A stretch of DNA of 53,050 nucleotides from positions 1 through 53,050 of the forward strand of contig NZ_JACIBX010000018.1 of assembly GCF_014195545.1 (NCBI RefSeq), written 5' to 3'. The stretch is from Limimaricola variabilis. GTDB lineage: Bacteria > Pseudomonadota > Alphaproteobacteria > Rhodobacterales > Rhodobacteraceae. The notes below the pieces were generated by a model, which saw only the letters and a program-made list of their open reading frames with translations, searched no databases and was not told the origin of the DNA. Below, piece after piece: positions 1 through 9,092 of this stretch. The position numbers and the translations under genes were made by a program. How positions within the stretch are numbered: the first letter of the stretch is position 1; each line of letters opens with the position of its first letter.

Positions 1-150
1 TCGGTCGTCAGCCAGAAAAGGTTGCTCATTGATCATGCTCCTCGGGGAGCCTGAATCACGCAGCCTCATCAAGATCAATGGGTCCTGAGCCTAGCAAGCC
101 CTGCGGCGTCAGCGTCGGAGGGACAACCGGTCGAACCTACGCGCCGCTAA
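1..150. other. Left-edge non-coding stretch
   Basis: No coding region is supported here. It lies downstream of the minus-strand sensor kinase. A small hairpin (GCTCC-TCGG-GGAGC at 37-50) is visible but has no T run on either side, so I do not call it a terminator. Confidence 0.4.
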
Positions 151-1494
151 TTACTCCGCCTCGCCTGGAGTGAACAGGATTTCGCAGCGAACGCCGTCGG
201 GCCGGTAGTCGAAATCCACCTGGGCCGAGAGGTCGGATTTGACCACGGAATTGATCATCTTGCTGCCGAAGCCCCGGCGGGTCGGCGGGGTGACAGGGGG
301 GCCGTCCTTCTCCTGCCAGACAAAGCGGACCTGGCCCGCTTCGTCCTGCTCATACCCGACCGAGACATGCCCTCCGGGCTGAGAGAGCGCGCCGTATTTC
401 AGAGCGTTCGTCGCGAGTTCATGAAGCGCCATCGACAGGCTCGTCGCCTGATGCGGCGGCAGGACGACGCTCGGTCCCGTGATGCGGAAACGCTCGCGGC
501 CGCCCGCCTCCTCTGCGGTGAAGGCGAGCAGGTCGCGCAGATCCGCGCCCTTCTGATCTTCTGACGCCAGCGCGTCATGCGCGCGCGAAAGCGCATGCAG
601 GCGGGCGATGAAGCCGTGGCACACCTCGGCGGGCAGGGTCTGCCGGGCGATGCCCGAAACCACCGCGAGCGTGTTCTTCACCCGATGCTTCATTTCGCCC
701 AGCGCCATCTGAAGGCGGCGCTCCGCCCGCTTGCGCTTGGAGATGTCGCGCAGCACGACGGAATAGTGCCGCGTCGCTGGGAGGGGTTCCTGTTCGTCTA
801 TCGGGGCCACCGTGATCTCGAAGTGATGGCCCTGCGAAGAGGTGGTCTCGAAGGTGACTTCCTCGGCCGCCCTGCAGGCCTCCACGGCGTCATCGAACCA
901 GTGCGGCTGCTCGTCGAAACGAACGGCCTCCTGGACCGGGTGCCCCAGAACGGTTTCGAGAGATTGGCCGAGGAGCCGTTCCGCGCCCGCGTTCCAACTG
1001 CTGATGCAGCCGGACTGATCGACGCTCAGTATGGCGTTCGGGGAGGTGCGCACGATCGCGGCGAGTTCCTCGGCCTTGCGCCGGGCGCTGCGAAGCTCGT
1101 CCTCGTAGATCCGGCGCTCGCGGGCATCGAAGATGGTGTAGTCGAAGCGGACGGGGTCGCCCGCCGTATCGTAGCGGGTGACCCCGCTGAGCAGCACCGG
1201 CAGCGGCGCGCCGTCCCTGACCTTGAGGGAGCAGGAAATCTCGCGCGCGAAACCCTGAAGGCGCATCATCGGGGCCAGGTGCGTCTCGTAATAGAGCTGC
1301 CCCGGCAGGGTCATCAGCTCCGGCAGCCGGGAGGGGCGGTCGGCCGGCGCCGCCGGCAGTCCGAGCCACCGGCTCAGGGTCTCGTTGACATAGCGCAGCC
1401 GCCCGTCCGGATCGGTGACGACCATCCCGCAAGGCGCGTCCTCGACCATTTCGGCGAGGGTCTGGAGTCGCTCGTCACCGGCGTCCTTCGCCAT
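151..1494 (-). CDS. PAS-PAS sensor histidine kinase, HWE family
   Basis: A cytoplasmic sensor kinase of 447 residues with no membrane segment. Two PAS domains (about residues 10-125 and 145-260) are followed by an HWE-type transmitter. The phospho-acceptor lies in the H-box MKHRVKNTLAVV (His270). The N-box HELATNALKYG and the W-x-E motif (VWQEKDG) are the hallmarks that give the HWE family its name. The ATG overlaps the stop codon of the upstream RsbQ-like hydrolase by one base (TGATG), so the two are co-transcribed and probably coupled in translation; a TTG at 1497 is an alternative start. The first PAS, with its YYETHLAPMMR segment, is inferred to be the sensor for the hydrolase product, as the PAS of RsbP is for RsbQ. 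No response regulator lies nearby, so the phosphotransfer partner is unknown. Confidence 0.9.
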   Translation of the reverse strand: MAKDAGDERLQTLAEMVEDAPCGMVVTDPDGRLRYVNETLSRWLGLPAAPADRPSRLPELMTLPGQLYYETHLAPMMRLQGFAREISCSLKVRDGAPLPVLLSGVTRYDTAGDPVRFDYTIFDARERRIYEDELRSARRKAEELAAIVRTSPNAILSVDQSGCISSWNAGAERLLGQSLETVLGHPVQEAVRFDEQPHWFDDAVEACRAAEEVTFETTSSQGHHFEITVAPIDEQEPLPATRHYSVVLRDISKRKRAERRLQMALGEMKHRVKNTLAVVSGIARQTLPAEVCHGFIARLHALSRAHDALASEDQKGADLRDLLAFTAEEAGGRERFRITGPSVVLPPHQATSLSMALHELATNALKYGALSQPGGHVSVGYEQDEAGQVRFVWQEKDGPPVTPPTRRGFGSKMINSVVKSDLSAQVDFDYRPDGVRCEILFTPGEAE

Positions 1495-2297
1495 CAAATA
1501 TCCTCGAGAAACTCACGTATCGCGGCGGTCACCTCCGAAGGGACGGTCATGTGCGGGGTATGTCCGGTCGCATCCAACACCTTCAGGGTCGCGCCGGGCA
1601 CGTTCTCGCGCATCCAGTCGGCGACCTGCATCGGCACCAGCGCGTCGTTGCTGCAGTGGATGATCAGCGCCGGCCGGGCGGCCTGCTCGAATTCCGACCG
1701 GCGATCGGCAAAGAAGGTGACCCGCCCGAAATGCTGGGCGATGGCGGGATCGGTGCGGCAAAAGCTCTGCGTCAGCTCTTCCGTAGCCGGCTCGCCGGCC
1801 GGCTGGCCCGCGATGGTCGGCGCCAGCTGGGCCGACCAGCCGAGATGGTTCTCGTCGAGAAAGCTTATCAGCTCGCCCAGATCCGCGGCGGAGAACCCGC
1901 CGTGGTAGCCATGCGCCTGATCCTCCAGGAAGGAGGGGGTGGGGGAGACGAACACGAGCCGCGACACCCGCTCGGGCGCTTGGTTGGCGGCAAGGAGCGC
2001 GATCGTCGCGCCGATCGAATGGCCGACGATCACAGCATCCCGGAGATCGAGCTCCTTCAGGATCGAAAGCAGGTCCTCGGCATGTGCCTCGAGATCGGCA
2101 TAGCGCCTCATGTCATAGGCCGAGAGGTCCGAGCGGCCCATTCCGGTCAGGTCGTAGGTCACGACCCGCATCTCCGCCTCGAACGACGGAGCGACCTGGC
2201 GCCACATCGACTGATCGCAGCCGAACCCATGAACGAAGACGATGGGCCGTCCCTGGGGCTGGCCGGAAACGACGACTTGGTTGCGCTCGACGATCAT
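1494..2297 (-). CDS. RsbQ-like alpha/beta hydrolase
   Basis: A 267-residue alpha/beta hydrolase closely resembling RsbQ of Bacillus, which processes an unknown small hydrophobic ligand and activates the PAS phosphatase RsbP. The oxyanion/N-terminal motif HGFGCDQSMW is RsbQ-like. The triad is Ser94 (GHSIG), Asp218 (SNDAL) and His246 (GHTPH), within two residues of the B. subtilis RsbQ positions as I recall them. The same fold is used by the plant receptors D14 and KAI2. A longer open frame continues upstream, but the ATG at 2297 places the first strand where the family has it. There is no signal peptide, so it is cytosolic. It is the first gene of a two-gene unit with the PAS kinase. Family assignment is firm; a signalling role is inferred from the partner gene. 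Confidence 0.9.
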   Translation of the reverse strand: MIVERNQVVVSGQPQGRPIVFVHGFGCDQSMWRQVAPSFEAEMRVVTYDLTGMGRSDLSAYDMRRYADLEAHAEDLLSILKELDLRDAVIVGHSIGATIALLAANQAPERVSRLVFVSPTPSFLEDQAHGYHGGFSAADLGELISFLDENHLGWSAQLAPTIAGQPAGEPATEELTQSFCRTDPAIAQHFGRVTFFADRRSEFEQAARPALIIHCSNDALVPMQVADWMRENVPGATLKVLDATGHTPHMTVPSEVTAAIREFLEDI

Positions 2298-2519
2298 GCC
2301 GGTCCCTTTCCGCGGTATCGGTTCTTCGGCTCTCCTTCGTGCGTACCGCATGAGGTGGGATTGCGCCACTGGACGAATGAGAAGCGGCCTATCCCGAATG
2401 TCGCAACGACCTGTTTTCAACCGGAGATGCCAAGGGTGGCCGGTTCGATGGGCTTGGGTTGTCGGGAGCGTTCGACCGGCGCCGGTGGGCCGACAGGCGC
2501 GTCGCTCTAGGTGAATGAC

Positions 2520-3005
2520 ATGGACCTGACGAATCTTCTGGGGGATGCCTCCTCCGACCTCACGGCCCTGCAGGTCGGCCTGCGGGCGATACTGGTGTTC
2601 CTTTTCGCGGTCGCGCTTTTCCGGCTGCTGCCGCGCAAGTCGCTGGCCGATACCACGGTCATTGATCTGGTGCTGACCCTGCTCATCGGTTCGAGCCTGA
2701 GCCGGGCCCTGACCGGCAACGCGGCGATCGGTCCGACCTTCGTGGCCTGCATCGTGCTGGCCGCGCTCTGGATCGGCATGGGCATGCTGGCGATGAGGAG
2801 CGATTGGGCGTCGCGGCTGCTCAAGGGTCGGCCGCTCGAGATCATCCGTGACGGCAAGGTGGACGAAGCAGCCCTGCGCCGCGCGCATATGGGCAGGCGC
2901 GATCTCGAACAGAAGATCCGCGGGCAAGGATATCGACGGGTGGAGGACGTGCCGCTGGCCTATATCGAGCGCAACGGCTCGGTCTCCGTGGTGTCGAGGG
3001 AGTAA
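2520..3005 (+). CDS. DUF421 (YetF-like) membrane protein
   Basis: A 161-residue membrane protein with about three N-terminal transmembrane helices followed by a small soluble domain (GRPLEIIRDGKVDEAALRRA), the typical DUF421/YetF arrangement. Its function is unknown; relatives are found in the inner membrane. An in-frame GTG lies at 2511, but AGGTGA sits just upstream of the ATG at 2520, which I prefer. It is divergent from the RsbQ-like gene across about 220 bases and stands alone on its strand. Confidence 0.85.
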   Translation: MDLTNLLGDASSDLTALQVGLRAILVFLFAVALFRLLPRKSLADTTVIDLVLTLLIGSSLSRALTGNAAIGPTFVACIVLAALWIGMGMLAMRSDWASRLLKGRPLEIIRDGKVDEAALRRAHMGRRDLEQKIRGQGYRRVEDVPLAYIERNGSVSVVSRE

Positions 3006-3535
3006 CGCGGTACTGAGGGCCAGCCGATAGTCAGACTTCCGAATTTCGAGACCGCAGTTCGGCCTGCACTCAGAAACATGACCGAAGGATCGGTCGGACT
3101 CAGCAGCATCTGTCGTCGGGCCATCCCAATTCATCCGTTGATTGTAGGGCGGAAGACAATCCTACCTGCGGGACGAATAAGTGCAGCGCAGGCTCAGGCT
3201 TGTTTTTTCTGTTTTGACCAAAATTAAGTTCGGGCGCAGGAATTGTGCAGTTTCATTCTCGGAGCGAGGGCAGCCGGCACGTTTCTAAATCGAATGCCCC
3301 AGCGCGCAAATGGGCGCGTTTCTACCGAAAATGAGTCTGCTGACAAAACAGGTGACCTGACCTGTTCGACCCCACGAACCGGCCAGAGCAGACGGCCGCG
3401 TCCGCTCCGCGAGCGTGCGCCGATAGGGAAAGGATTGCGCGCTGCGGTTGGCTGCGCCGGCAGGCAGGGAGGAGCCTGCCGCGCGGGTCCGGCAGAGGCG
3501 AGACGACATTCACGAGATCTACGGGAGGAGATCTG
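3006..3535. other. 530-base intergenic region upstream of dddT
   Basis: I see no credible gene here; overlapping frames lack family resemblance. The middle (about 3195-3260) is more AT-rich than its surroundings and holds a TTGACC-like hexamer near 3216, a plausible promoter region for the BCCT transporter. A good ribosome binding site (GGGAGGAGA) lies just before the ATG at 3536. Confidence 0.4.
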
Positions 3536-5206
3536 ATGCCCATGAAACCACCACTGACCGAGCTGCCGATCCGGGTCGCGGACTCCGGCTTCTACCGCGG
3601 CTTTGCCAAGGACGTGGCGGTCACCGCAAAGGTGATCGTCGGTGCCCTCATTTTGTGGGCCATCGCCTTTCCCGAGCATGCCGCCGCCATTCTCGGGGCG
3701 TTCAACGCCTTCATCCTCGCCAGCTTCAACTACTGGTACGTCTACGTGACGGCCTTCTTCTTCCTGCTTTGCGTCGGACTGGCACTGCTGCCGGCATCCG
3801 GACGCCTGAAGCTCGGGCGCGAGGGCGATCGGCCGGAATTCTCCAACTTCTCGTGGTTCTCGATGATGTTCGGGGCTGGCATCGGGGTCGGCATGCTGAC
3901 CTTTGCCACCGCCGAGCCGATGTATCACTTCGCCAAGAACCCCAGCACGATCATGGGGCTCACCGAGGGCAGCACCGCCGGCAACGTGCGCGAGGCCTAT
4001 GTCTGGTCCTTTACCCATTGGGGCATTGCCGCCTGGTCGGCCTATGCCATCGTCGGACTGGCGCTGGCCTATTTCTGCTATCGTCGCGGCCTGCCGCTGA
4101 CGATCCGCTCGGCGCTGACGCCGCTCTTCGGCCGGGCCATGTCCGGACCGCTCGGCCACGCCGTCGACATCTTCGCGGTGGTCGCCACGGTGCTGGGCGT
4201 GTCGCAGACGCTGGGCTTCGGCTCCGAACAGTTCGTCTCCGGACTGTGGCGGATCGGGGTTGGCGACTGGCTCTACACGGTGGCCGCGGACGGCACCAAA
4301 TCGACCTCAGCCATGGGTATCGTCGTCTCGCTCGCGGTGATCATGGGGCTGTCGACGCTGTCGGCGCTCTCGGGCGTCGGCAAGGGCATCAAGTGGCTCT
4401 CCAACTTGAACATGGTACTGAGCCTGTTCCTGCTGCTGTTCTTCGTGGCCTTGGGCTCGACCTGGTTCGGCCTGACGACGCTCTTCGTCGGCGTCTTCGA
4501 CTATCTCGCATCGATGCCCGGCAACCTCTTCGCGGTCTGGGTCGAGGACGGCACCGAGACCGGCGATGCGCTGGCGGCCTGGCAACGCGGTTGGACCATC
4601 TTCTACTGGGCCTGGTGGATCGCGTTCGCGCCTTTCGTCGGGCTGTTCCTGGCCCGTATCTCCAAGGGGCGCACGGTGCGTGAATTCGTCCTCGGCGCGA
4701 TCATCATCCCGGCCTTCATGTGCTTCGTCTGGTTCGCCATCGTCGGCGGCACGGCGATCGACCTCGAGCTGTCGGGGGTGGCCCAGGGAGCGATCGCCGA
4801 AGCAGGGCAGGCGGATCAGCTCTTCGCCATGCTGGGCGTGATCCTGAACGGCCCGCTGGCCTATCTGCTGTCGATCGTGGTGGTGGTGTTGCTGCTGACC
4901 TTCCTCGTGACCACGGCCGACAGCGCGGTGCTGATCATCAACACCATCGCCGCGGCGGGTGACGAGGGCCCGAAATCGCGCCCCCATATCGTCTTCTGGG
5001 GCACGGCGCTGGCGCTGGTGGTGGGCGGCCTGATCATGGCCGGGGGCCTCGGCGCGATCCAGATGGCGATGGTGATCGGCGCACTGCCCTTCAGCCTCGT
5101 GATGGTGCTGATGGGGCTGGCGCTGATCAAGGCGATCTGGCGGGATTCGCTGCGGATGCGTCAGGGTCTCGTCGCTTCGGAGGTCGTGCTGACCGCCGCC
5201 GAATAG
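3536..5206 (+). CDS. dddT: BCCT-family transporter, probable DMSP importer (DddT-like)
   Basis: A 556-residue betaine/carnitine/choline transporter with the twelve-helix BCCT pattern, the glycine-rich GAGIGVGMLTFATAEPMYH segment in helix 3 and the WAWWIAFAPFVGLFLARISK signature in helix 8. BCCT proteins import zwitterionic onium compounds such as glycine betaine, choline and dimethylsulfoniopropionate. The next gene downstream is DddD, and DMSP clusters of Marinomonas and Halomonas carry a BCCT transporter called DddT in this position, so DMSP uptake is the likely job. An in-frame ATG six bases downstream is an alternative start. The gene has its own hairpin after the stop, so dddD is probably transcribed separately. 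The family is certain; the substrate is inferred from context. Confidence 0.88.
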   Translation: MPMKPPLTELPIRVADSGFYRGFAKDVAVTAKVIVGALILWAIAFPEHAAAILGAFNAFILASFNYWYVYVTAFFFLLCVGLALLPASGRLKLGREGDRPEFSNFSWFSMMFGAGIGVGMLTFATAEPMYHFAKNPSTIMGLTEGSTAGNVREAYVWSFTHWGIAAWSAYAIVGLALAYFCYRRGLPLTIRSALTPLFGRAMSGPLGHAVDIFAVVATVLGVSQTLGFGSEQFVSGLWRIGVGDWLYTVAADGTKSTSAMGIVVSLAVIMGLSTLSALSGVGKGIKWLSNLNMVLSLFLLLFFVALGSTWFGLTTLFVGVFDYLASMPGNLFAVWVEDGTETGDALAAWQRGWTIFYWAWWIAFAPFVGLFLARISKGRTVREFVLGAIIIPAFMCFVWFAIVGGTAIDLELSGVAQGAIAEAGQADQLFAMLGVILNGPLAYLLSIVVVVLLLTFLVTTADSAVLIINTIAAAGDEGPKSRPHIVFWGTALALVVGGLIMAGGLGAIQMAMVIGALPFSLVMVLMGLALIKAIWRDSLRMRQGLVASEVVLTAAE

Positions 5207-5228
5207 CGCGGATTGAGAAGCTGGAACG

Positions 5229-5256
5229 GGGCCTCCCGCGCAAGCGGGGGGCCCTT
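5229..5256 (+). terminator. Hairpin after dddT
   Basis: An 11-bp stem (GGGCCTCCCGC / GCGGGGGGCCC, one G-T pair) with a GCAA loop starts 22 bases after the dddT stop. Only a weak T-rich tail follows. It likely separates dddT from dddD transcription. Confidence 0.6.
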
Positions 5257-5324
5257 CCGTTTGCGTGAGATGGCGCCTGCCGCGGCATGCGGAAAGTGAG
5301 CGCCGGTGCACCCTTGGCATGTCG

Positions 5325-5356
5325 ATAAATTTTCTGAGGCCTCAGAGCGAATTTAT
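5325..5356. promoter_or_regulatory. Large palindrome upstream of dddD, candidate LysR operator
   Basis: A perfect 14-bp palindrome TCTGAGGCCTCAGA (5333-5346) lies between AT-rich arms ATAAATT (5325-5331) and AATTTAT (5350-5356). It is centred about 165 bases before the dddD start, in an AT-rich patch. The T-N11-A class of LysR sites and the two nearby LysR genes make this the best candidate for the DMSP-responsive operator. The function is inferred. Confidence 0.5.
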
Positions 5357-5503
5357 TTCCTTTGTTCGAATTCGGCTCATGGCGGATACCGATGCCAGAG
5401 AGGTTTTCCGAATTCGACGACACCCGACGCGGCCGCAACGCGGCCCGCGAAGGAGGAATTGCGGATTGTCTCATGGATCAGAATTCCTCGGCGGGAGGTC
5501 GAA

Positions 5504-8017
5504 ATGGAAGCCACCAACAAGTTGCCCCTGAACGGTGTCAGGGTCGTCGATTTCGGGCAGCAGATCGCCGGACCGGCGGTCGCGATGATCCTCGCCGATC
5601 TCGGCGCCACGGTCGTGCATGTCGATCCGATCGACGGGCCGCTGTGGGATCACCCGGCCAATGCCGTGCTCAACCGCAACAAGCTCTGCCTGCGGCTCGA
5701 CCTTCGGCAGGCGGAAGGCCTCGCACAGGCGCATGCGCTGATCGCCCGCGCCGACATCGTGATCGAAAGCGACCGCCCCGGCGCAATGAAGGCGGCCGGC
5801 ATCGATTTCGCCGCGCTGCGCGCCGCGCGCCCCGAGCTGATCACCTTGTCGGTGCCGGGCTTTGCCAGCAACGACACGCTGCGGCGCGAATGGAAGGCCA
5901 CCGAGGCGGTGATCGCCGCCACGGCCGGTGCCTTCACCGACATGGGCTTCAACCGCGTGCTGATGGGTCTCAACCCGAGCTTCTCGCCGCTGCCGCTGGG
6001 CTCGGCCTATGCCTCGACCTTGGCCGCCGGTTCGGTGGCGCTGGCGCTGCAGGCGCGCGAGCGCACCGGGCGCGGTGACAGCATCGAGGTACCGGTCGTC
6101 GCGGCGCTGATGGAGGGGCTGTCCTACAACTCCTACGTCATCGACGGGCTGCCCGAGCGCTACAAGACCATGCGCGAGACCGAGATCGAGCGCCGCCGCG
6201 CCGCGGGCATCCCGATGGATCTGAGCTACGAGGATCTGCAGGAGTATCTCGACCCGTTCTACCGCACCTATCTGTGCGCCGATGGTCGCTACTTCTACTG
6301 CGTCTGCCCCTCGCACCGCAACCATGCCAAGCGCGCGCTGGAAGCGATGGGTCTCTACGAGGAGCTGCTGGCGGAGGGCCTGCCCGAGGTCGAGGATCTG
6401 CACGCGCCGGTCAGCGAGTGGAAGGGCGAGACCTCGATCGGGGTCTATCCGCTGCCGAAGAAGTGGGCCGACATCATCTCGGCCAAGATGAAGCGCGTCT
6501 TCCTCACCAAGACCTCGGAGGAATGGGGCCGGATCTTTGGCGAGGGCAAGATCCCCGGCGCGCCGCACCGCACCACCCAGGAATGGGTGAACATGGAGCA
6601 TACCAACACCGCCAAGCTAATCGTCGAGGTCGAGGATCCGCAGTACGGGCTGATGAAGCAGCCCGGCCCGGTGGTCTGGATGGAGGATTGCGCGCATCTG
6701 ATGGTGACTCCGCGCCCGCGCCGCGAGGTCGGCTTCGACGAGGCGCTGGCCGAGCTGGCCGCGGTGGAGGCAGCGGAGACGATCACCCGTCCGACCGGTG
6801 ATGCGATCGCCCCCGAGGGCTCGGGCGGCTGGCTCGACGGGGTGCGGGTGCTCGACCTCACCAACGTCATCGCCGGCCCGCATTCGACCGCCTTCCTCGC
6901 CCGTTTCGGCGCCGAGGTAATCAAGCTCGACCCGGTGAAGCCGCTCTATGATCCTCTGATCGGCACGCTGTTCACCTTCCAGACCGGCATGGGCAAACGC
7001 AGCGCGCTGGCCGACATGACCACGCCGGAAGGGCGCGAAATCTTCAACCGCTTGGTGCGCTCGGTCGATGTCGTGGTGATCAACGCCGCCGAGCGACAGC
7101 TCGCCGGGCTGGGCCTCGATCACGCGGCGCTGCAGGCGCTGCACCCCGGCGTGCTGTTCTGCCGGCTCGATTGCCTCGGCGGCCCCCTGCCGGGACCCAA
7201 GAGCAACTACATCGGCTATGACGACATCATCCAGGCCCATAGCGGTATCATGAGCCGCTTCGGCGGGGTCGACACGCCCGAGGAGCACGCCCATCTCGGC
7301 ACGCTCGATGTGAACTGCGGCTTTGCCGCCGGGCTCAGCGTGGCGGTGGCGCTCTACCGCAAGCAGCGGACCGGCGCCGTGTCGCGGTCGCGGACCTCGC
7401 TCTCGGCGGTCACTAACCTCGCGCAGATCCCCTTCGCCTTCGACTACGAGGGGCGCGCGCCCTTCGACGAGCCCTCGGGCCGCGGCGTGCTCGGCAATGG
7501 CGTGATGTCGCGCTTCTACGAGACTGCGGAGGGCTGGCTTTTCCTCGACTCCCATTTCGACGAGGTGCCGCTGCTCGACCAGGTGCCCGGTCTCGAAGGC
7601 ATCGCCGGCACAAACGATATCGGCGCCTTCCTGTCCGAGGCTTTCCGCACGGCGCCTGCCGCCGACTGGGCCGAACGCCTGCGCGCGGCCGACATCGCGG
7701 CCGCCGAGCCGATGTCGATCGAGAAGCTGCGTGAGATGCATGCCCGCGATGCCGACGATCGGGTCGGGACGGATCTCGGCAGCTTTGCCTTCACGATCCA
7801 CCGCGATCACCCGAGCGGGCATACCGTCACCCAGATCGACCACTACGCGATCCGGCCTGAGAATTCGCGGATCCGCGCGATCTCGCTCCCCGAGCGCTGG
7901 GGACATTCGACCCGCGAAGTACTCGGCAGCATCGGCTACGAGGAGCCCGAGATCGCCCGGTTGATCGAGACCAACGTGGCGGGCCTCGGCTGGAGCCGGG
8001 AGTTCCTGCCGAGCTGA
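5504..8017 (+). CDS. dddD: DMSP CoA-transferase/lyase DddD
   Basis: An 837-residue fusion of two class III (CaiB/BaiF) CoA-transferase domains, about residues 1-420 and 435-837. DddD transfers CoA to dimethylsulfoniopropionate and cleaves it, giving dimethyl sulfide and a 3-hydroxypropionate unit. The N-terminus (NGVRVVDFGQQIAGPAVAM) and the second-domain start (DGVRVLDLTNVIAGPHSTAF) closely match known DddD. With the ATG at 5504 the aspartate of the GTLDV motif is residue 602, the number reported for the catalytic Asp of the Marinomonas enzyme. The equivalent place in the first domain (LPLGSAYAS) has no Asp, so only the second half should carry the acyl intermediate. The open frame extends 198 bases upstream, but GGGAGG eight bases before this ATG and the family N-terminus fix the start. 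Ordinary CaiB proteins have one such domain, so the tandem form is diagnostic. Confidence 0.95.
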   Translation: MEATNKLPLNGVRVVDFGQQIAGPAVAMILADLGATVVHVDPIDGPLWDHPANAVLNRNKLCLRLDLRQAEGLAQAHALIARADIVIESDRPGAMKAAGIDFAALRAARPELITLSVPGFASNDTLRREWKATEAVIAATAGAFTDMGFNRVLMGLNPSFSPLPLGSAYASTLAAGSVALALQARERTGRGDSIEVPVVAALMEGLSYNSYVIDGLPERYKTMRETEIERRRAAGIPMDLSYEDLQEYLDPFYRTYLCADGRYFYCVCPSHRNHAKRALEAMGLYEELLAEGLPEVEDLHAPVSEWKGETSIGVYPLPKKWADIISAKMKRVFLTKTSEEWGRIFGEGKIPGAPHRTTQEWVNMEHTNTAKLIVEVEDPQYGLMKQPGPVVWMEDCAHLMVTPRPRREVGFDEALAELAAVEAAETITRPTGDAIAPEGSGGWLDGVRVLDLTNVIAGPHSTAFLARFGAEVIKLDPVKPLYDPLIGTLFTFQTGMGKRSALADMTTPEGREIFNRLVRSVDVVVINAAERQLAGLGLDHAALQALHPGVLFCRLDCLGGPLPGPKSNYIGYDDIIQAHSGIMSRFGGVDTPEEHAHLGTLDVNCGFAAGLSVAVALYRKQRTGAVSRSRTSLSAVTNLAQIPFAFDYEGRAPFDEPSGRGVLGNGVMSRFYETAEGWLFLDSHFDEVPLLDQVPGLEGIAGTNDIGAFLSEAFRTAPAADWAERLRAADIAAAEPMSIEKLREMHARDADDRVGTDLGSFAFTIHRDHPSGHTVTQIDHYAIRPENSRIRAISLPERWGHSTREVLGSIGYEEPEIARLIETNVAGLGWSREFLPS

Positions 8018-8049
8018 GCCTGCCCGAGGGTTTCATCCGCGACTGCGGC

Positions 8050-8078
8050 GGCCCGGACCGGTCAAAGGTCCGGGCCTT
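8050..8078 (+). terminator. Hairpin after dddD
   Basis: A perfect 10-bp stem GGCCCGGACC / GGTCCGGGCC with a seven-base loop, beginning 33 bases after the dddD stop and followed by only two T residues. Confidence 0.6.
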
Positions 8079-8168
8079 GCCATCTGCCGGGGGCGGCGGT
8101 TGCGGGTTGCGCTCGCAGCGCGCTTGGCCGAGCGTCTGGGTGGGGACGAGGGGAGGGGTGTCGAATTC

Positions 8169-9065
8169 ATGGCACGCAAGAAGAACACGCCGCCACTGAA
8201 CTGGCTGCGCTCCTTCGAGGCGGCCGCGCGTCTCATGAGCTTCACGCGGGCGGCGGCGGAGCTCAACATGACGCAGGCCGCGATCAGCCAGCAGATCAAG
8301 GGACTCGAAGCGCATCTCGGCGCCAGCCTGTTCAACCGGCTGCCGCGCAGTCTTGAGCTGACCGAGACCGGCAAGGCGTATCTCCCCGCCGTGCACGAGG
8401 CGATGGAGCGGCTCGCCGCCGCCACCAACGAGATCTTCGGGGAGGGACGCGGACGGTTGCTCACGGTCCGGGTCAACCTGGTGTTCTTCACCCGATGGCT
8501 CGCGCCGCGGCTGGCGCGGTTCCGCGCCCGGCACCCAGATATTGGCCTGCGCTTCAACAGCAACATCTGGCTGACCGAGCACGAGAAGGTCGCGGCCCAG
8601 CTCGACATCCGTTACGGCAAGGGCAACTGGCCGGGTCTCGACGCCGATCGGCTGACCTGGGACTCGTTGATGCCGGTCTGCAGCCCGGAACTGGCCCGGG
8701 GCGTCGCGGCGCAGAGCATGGACGAGGCGCTGACCGCCAACACTCTTTTGCATGTCATCGGATACGAGGAAGGCTGGGGCTACTGGCTCCGGCGTGCCGG
8801 GCTCACCCATCTCGACGCCTCGCACGGGATGCAGTTCGACACGCTGATCACCGCGCTCGAAATGGCCGAACGCGGTCACGGGATCGCGCTGGGCCGGACC
8901 TCGCTGGTCGCAGGCGCCCTGGCCGAAGGCGGGCTCGTGGCACCCTTCGATGTCGAGGCGCCGACCTCCGAGGCGTTCTACGTGGTCAGCGCCCGCGGCC
9001 AGTATCAGCCGCCGCAGGCGCGGGCCTTCCGTGACTGGCTGGTCGAGGAGGCCGCCGCCGGCTGA
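8169..9065 (+). CDS. LysR-family regulator, GcvA-like, next to dddD
   Basis: A 298-residue LysR-type regulator. The N-terminal winged helix (LRSFEAAARLMSFTRAAAEL, then MTQAAISQQIKGLEAHLG) is GcvA-like, and an effector-binding domain follows from about residue 95. The start at 8169 gives the usual MARKKN-PPLNWLRSFEAA N-terminus; the frame runs 69 bases further upstream without a family match. It lies 150 bases after dddD on the same strand and converges on the GMC dehydrogenase. LysR regulators of DMSP clusters (DddR) activate dddD in response to DMSP or 3-hydroxypropionate, and this gene probably has that role. The ligand cannot be read from the sequence. Confidence 0.85.
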   Translation: MARKKNTPPLNWLRSFEAAARLMSFTRAAAELNMTQAAISQQIKGLEAHLGASLFNRLPRSLELTETGKAYLPAVHEAMERLAAATNEIFGEGRGRLLTVRVNLVFFTRWLAPRLARFRARHPDIGLRFNSNIWLTEHEKVAAQLDIRYGKGNWPGLDADRLTWDSLMPVCSPELARGVAAQSMDEALTANTLLHVIGYEEGWGYWLRRAGLTHLDASHGMQFDTLITALEMAERGHGIALGRTSLVAGALAEGGLVAPFDVEAPTSEAFYVVSARGQYQPPQARAFRDWLVEEAAAG

Positions 9066-9092
9066 AGAACATGCCCTGCGGCGGCCGGGCCT

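Noticed and set aside
1551-2510. A 319-codon plus-strand frame opposite the RsbQ-like gene
   Set aside because: It is a high-GC antisense shadow with no family motif, while the minus strand encodes a clear hydrolase.
3224-4159. A 311-codon minus-strand frame covering the dddT upstream region
   Set aside because: Its composition is His/Arg/Gly-rich with no recognisable domain, and it overlaps the well-supported BCCT gene.
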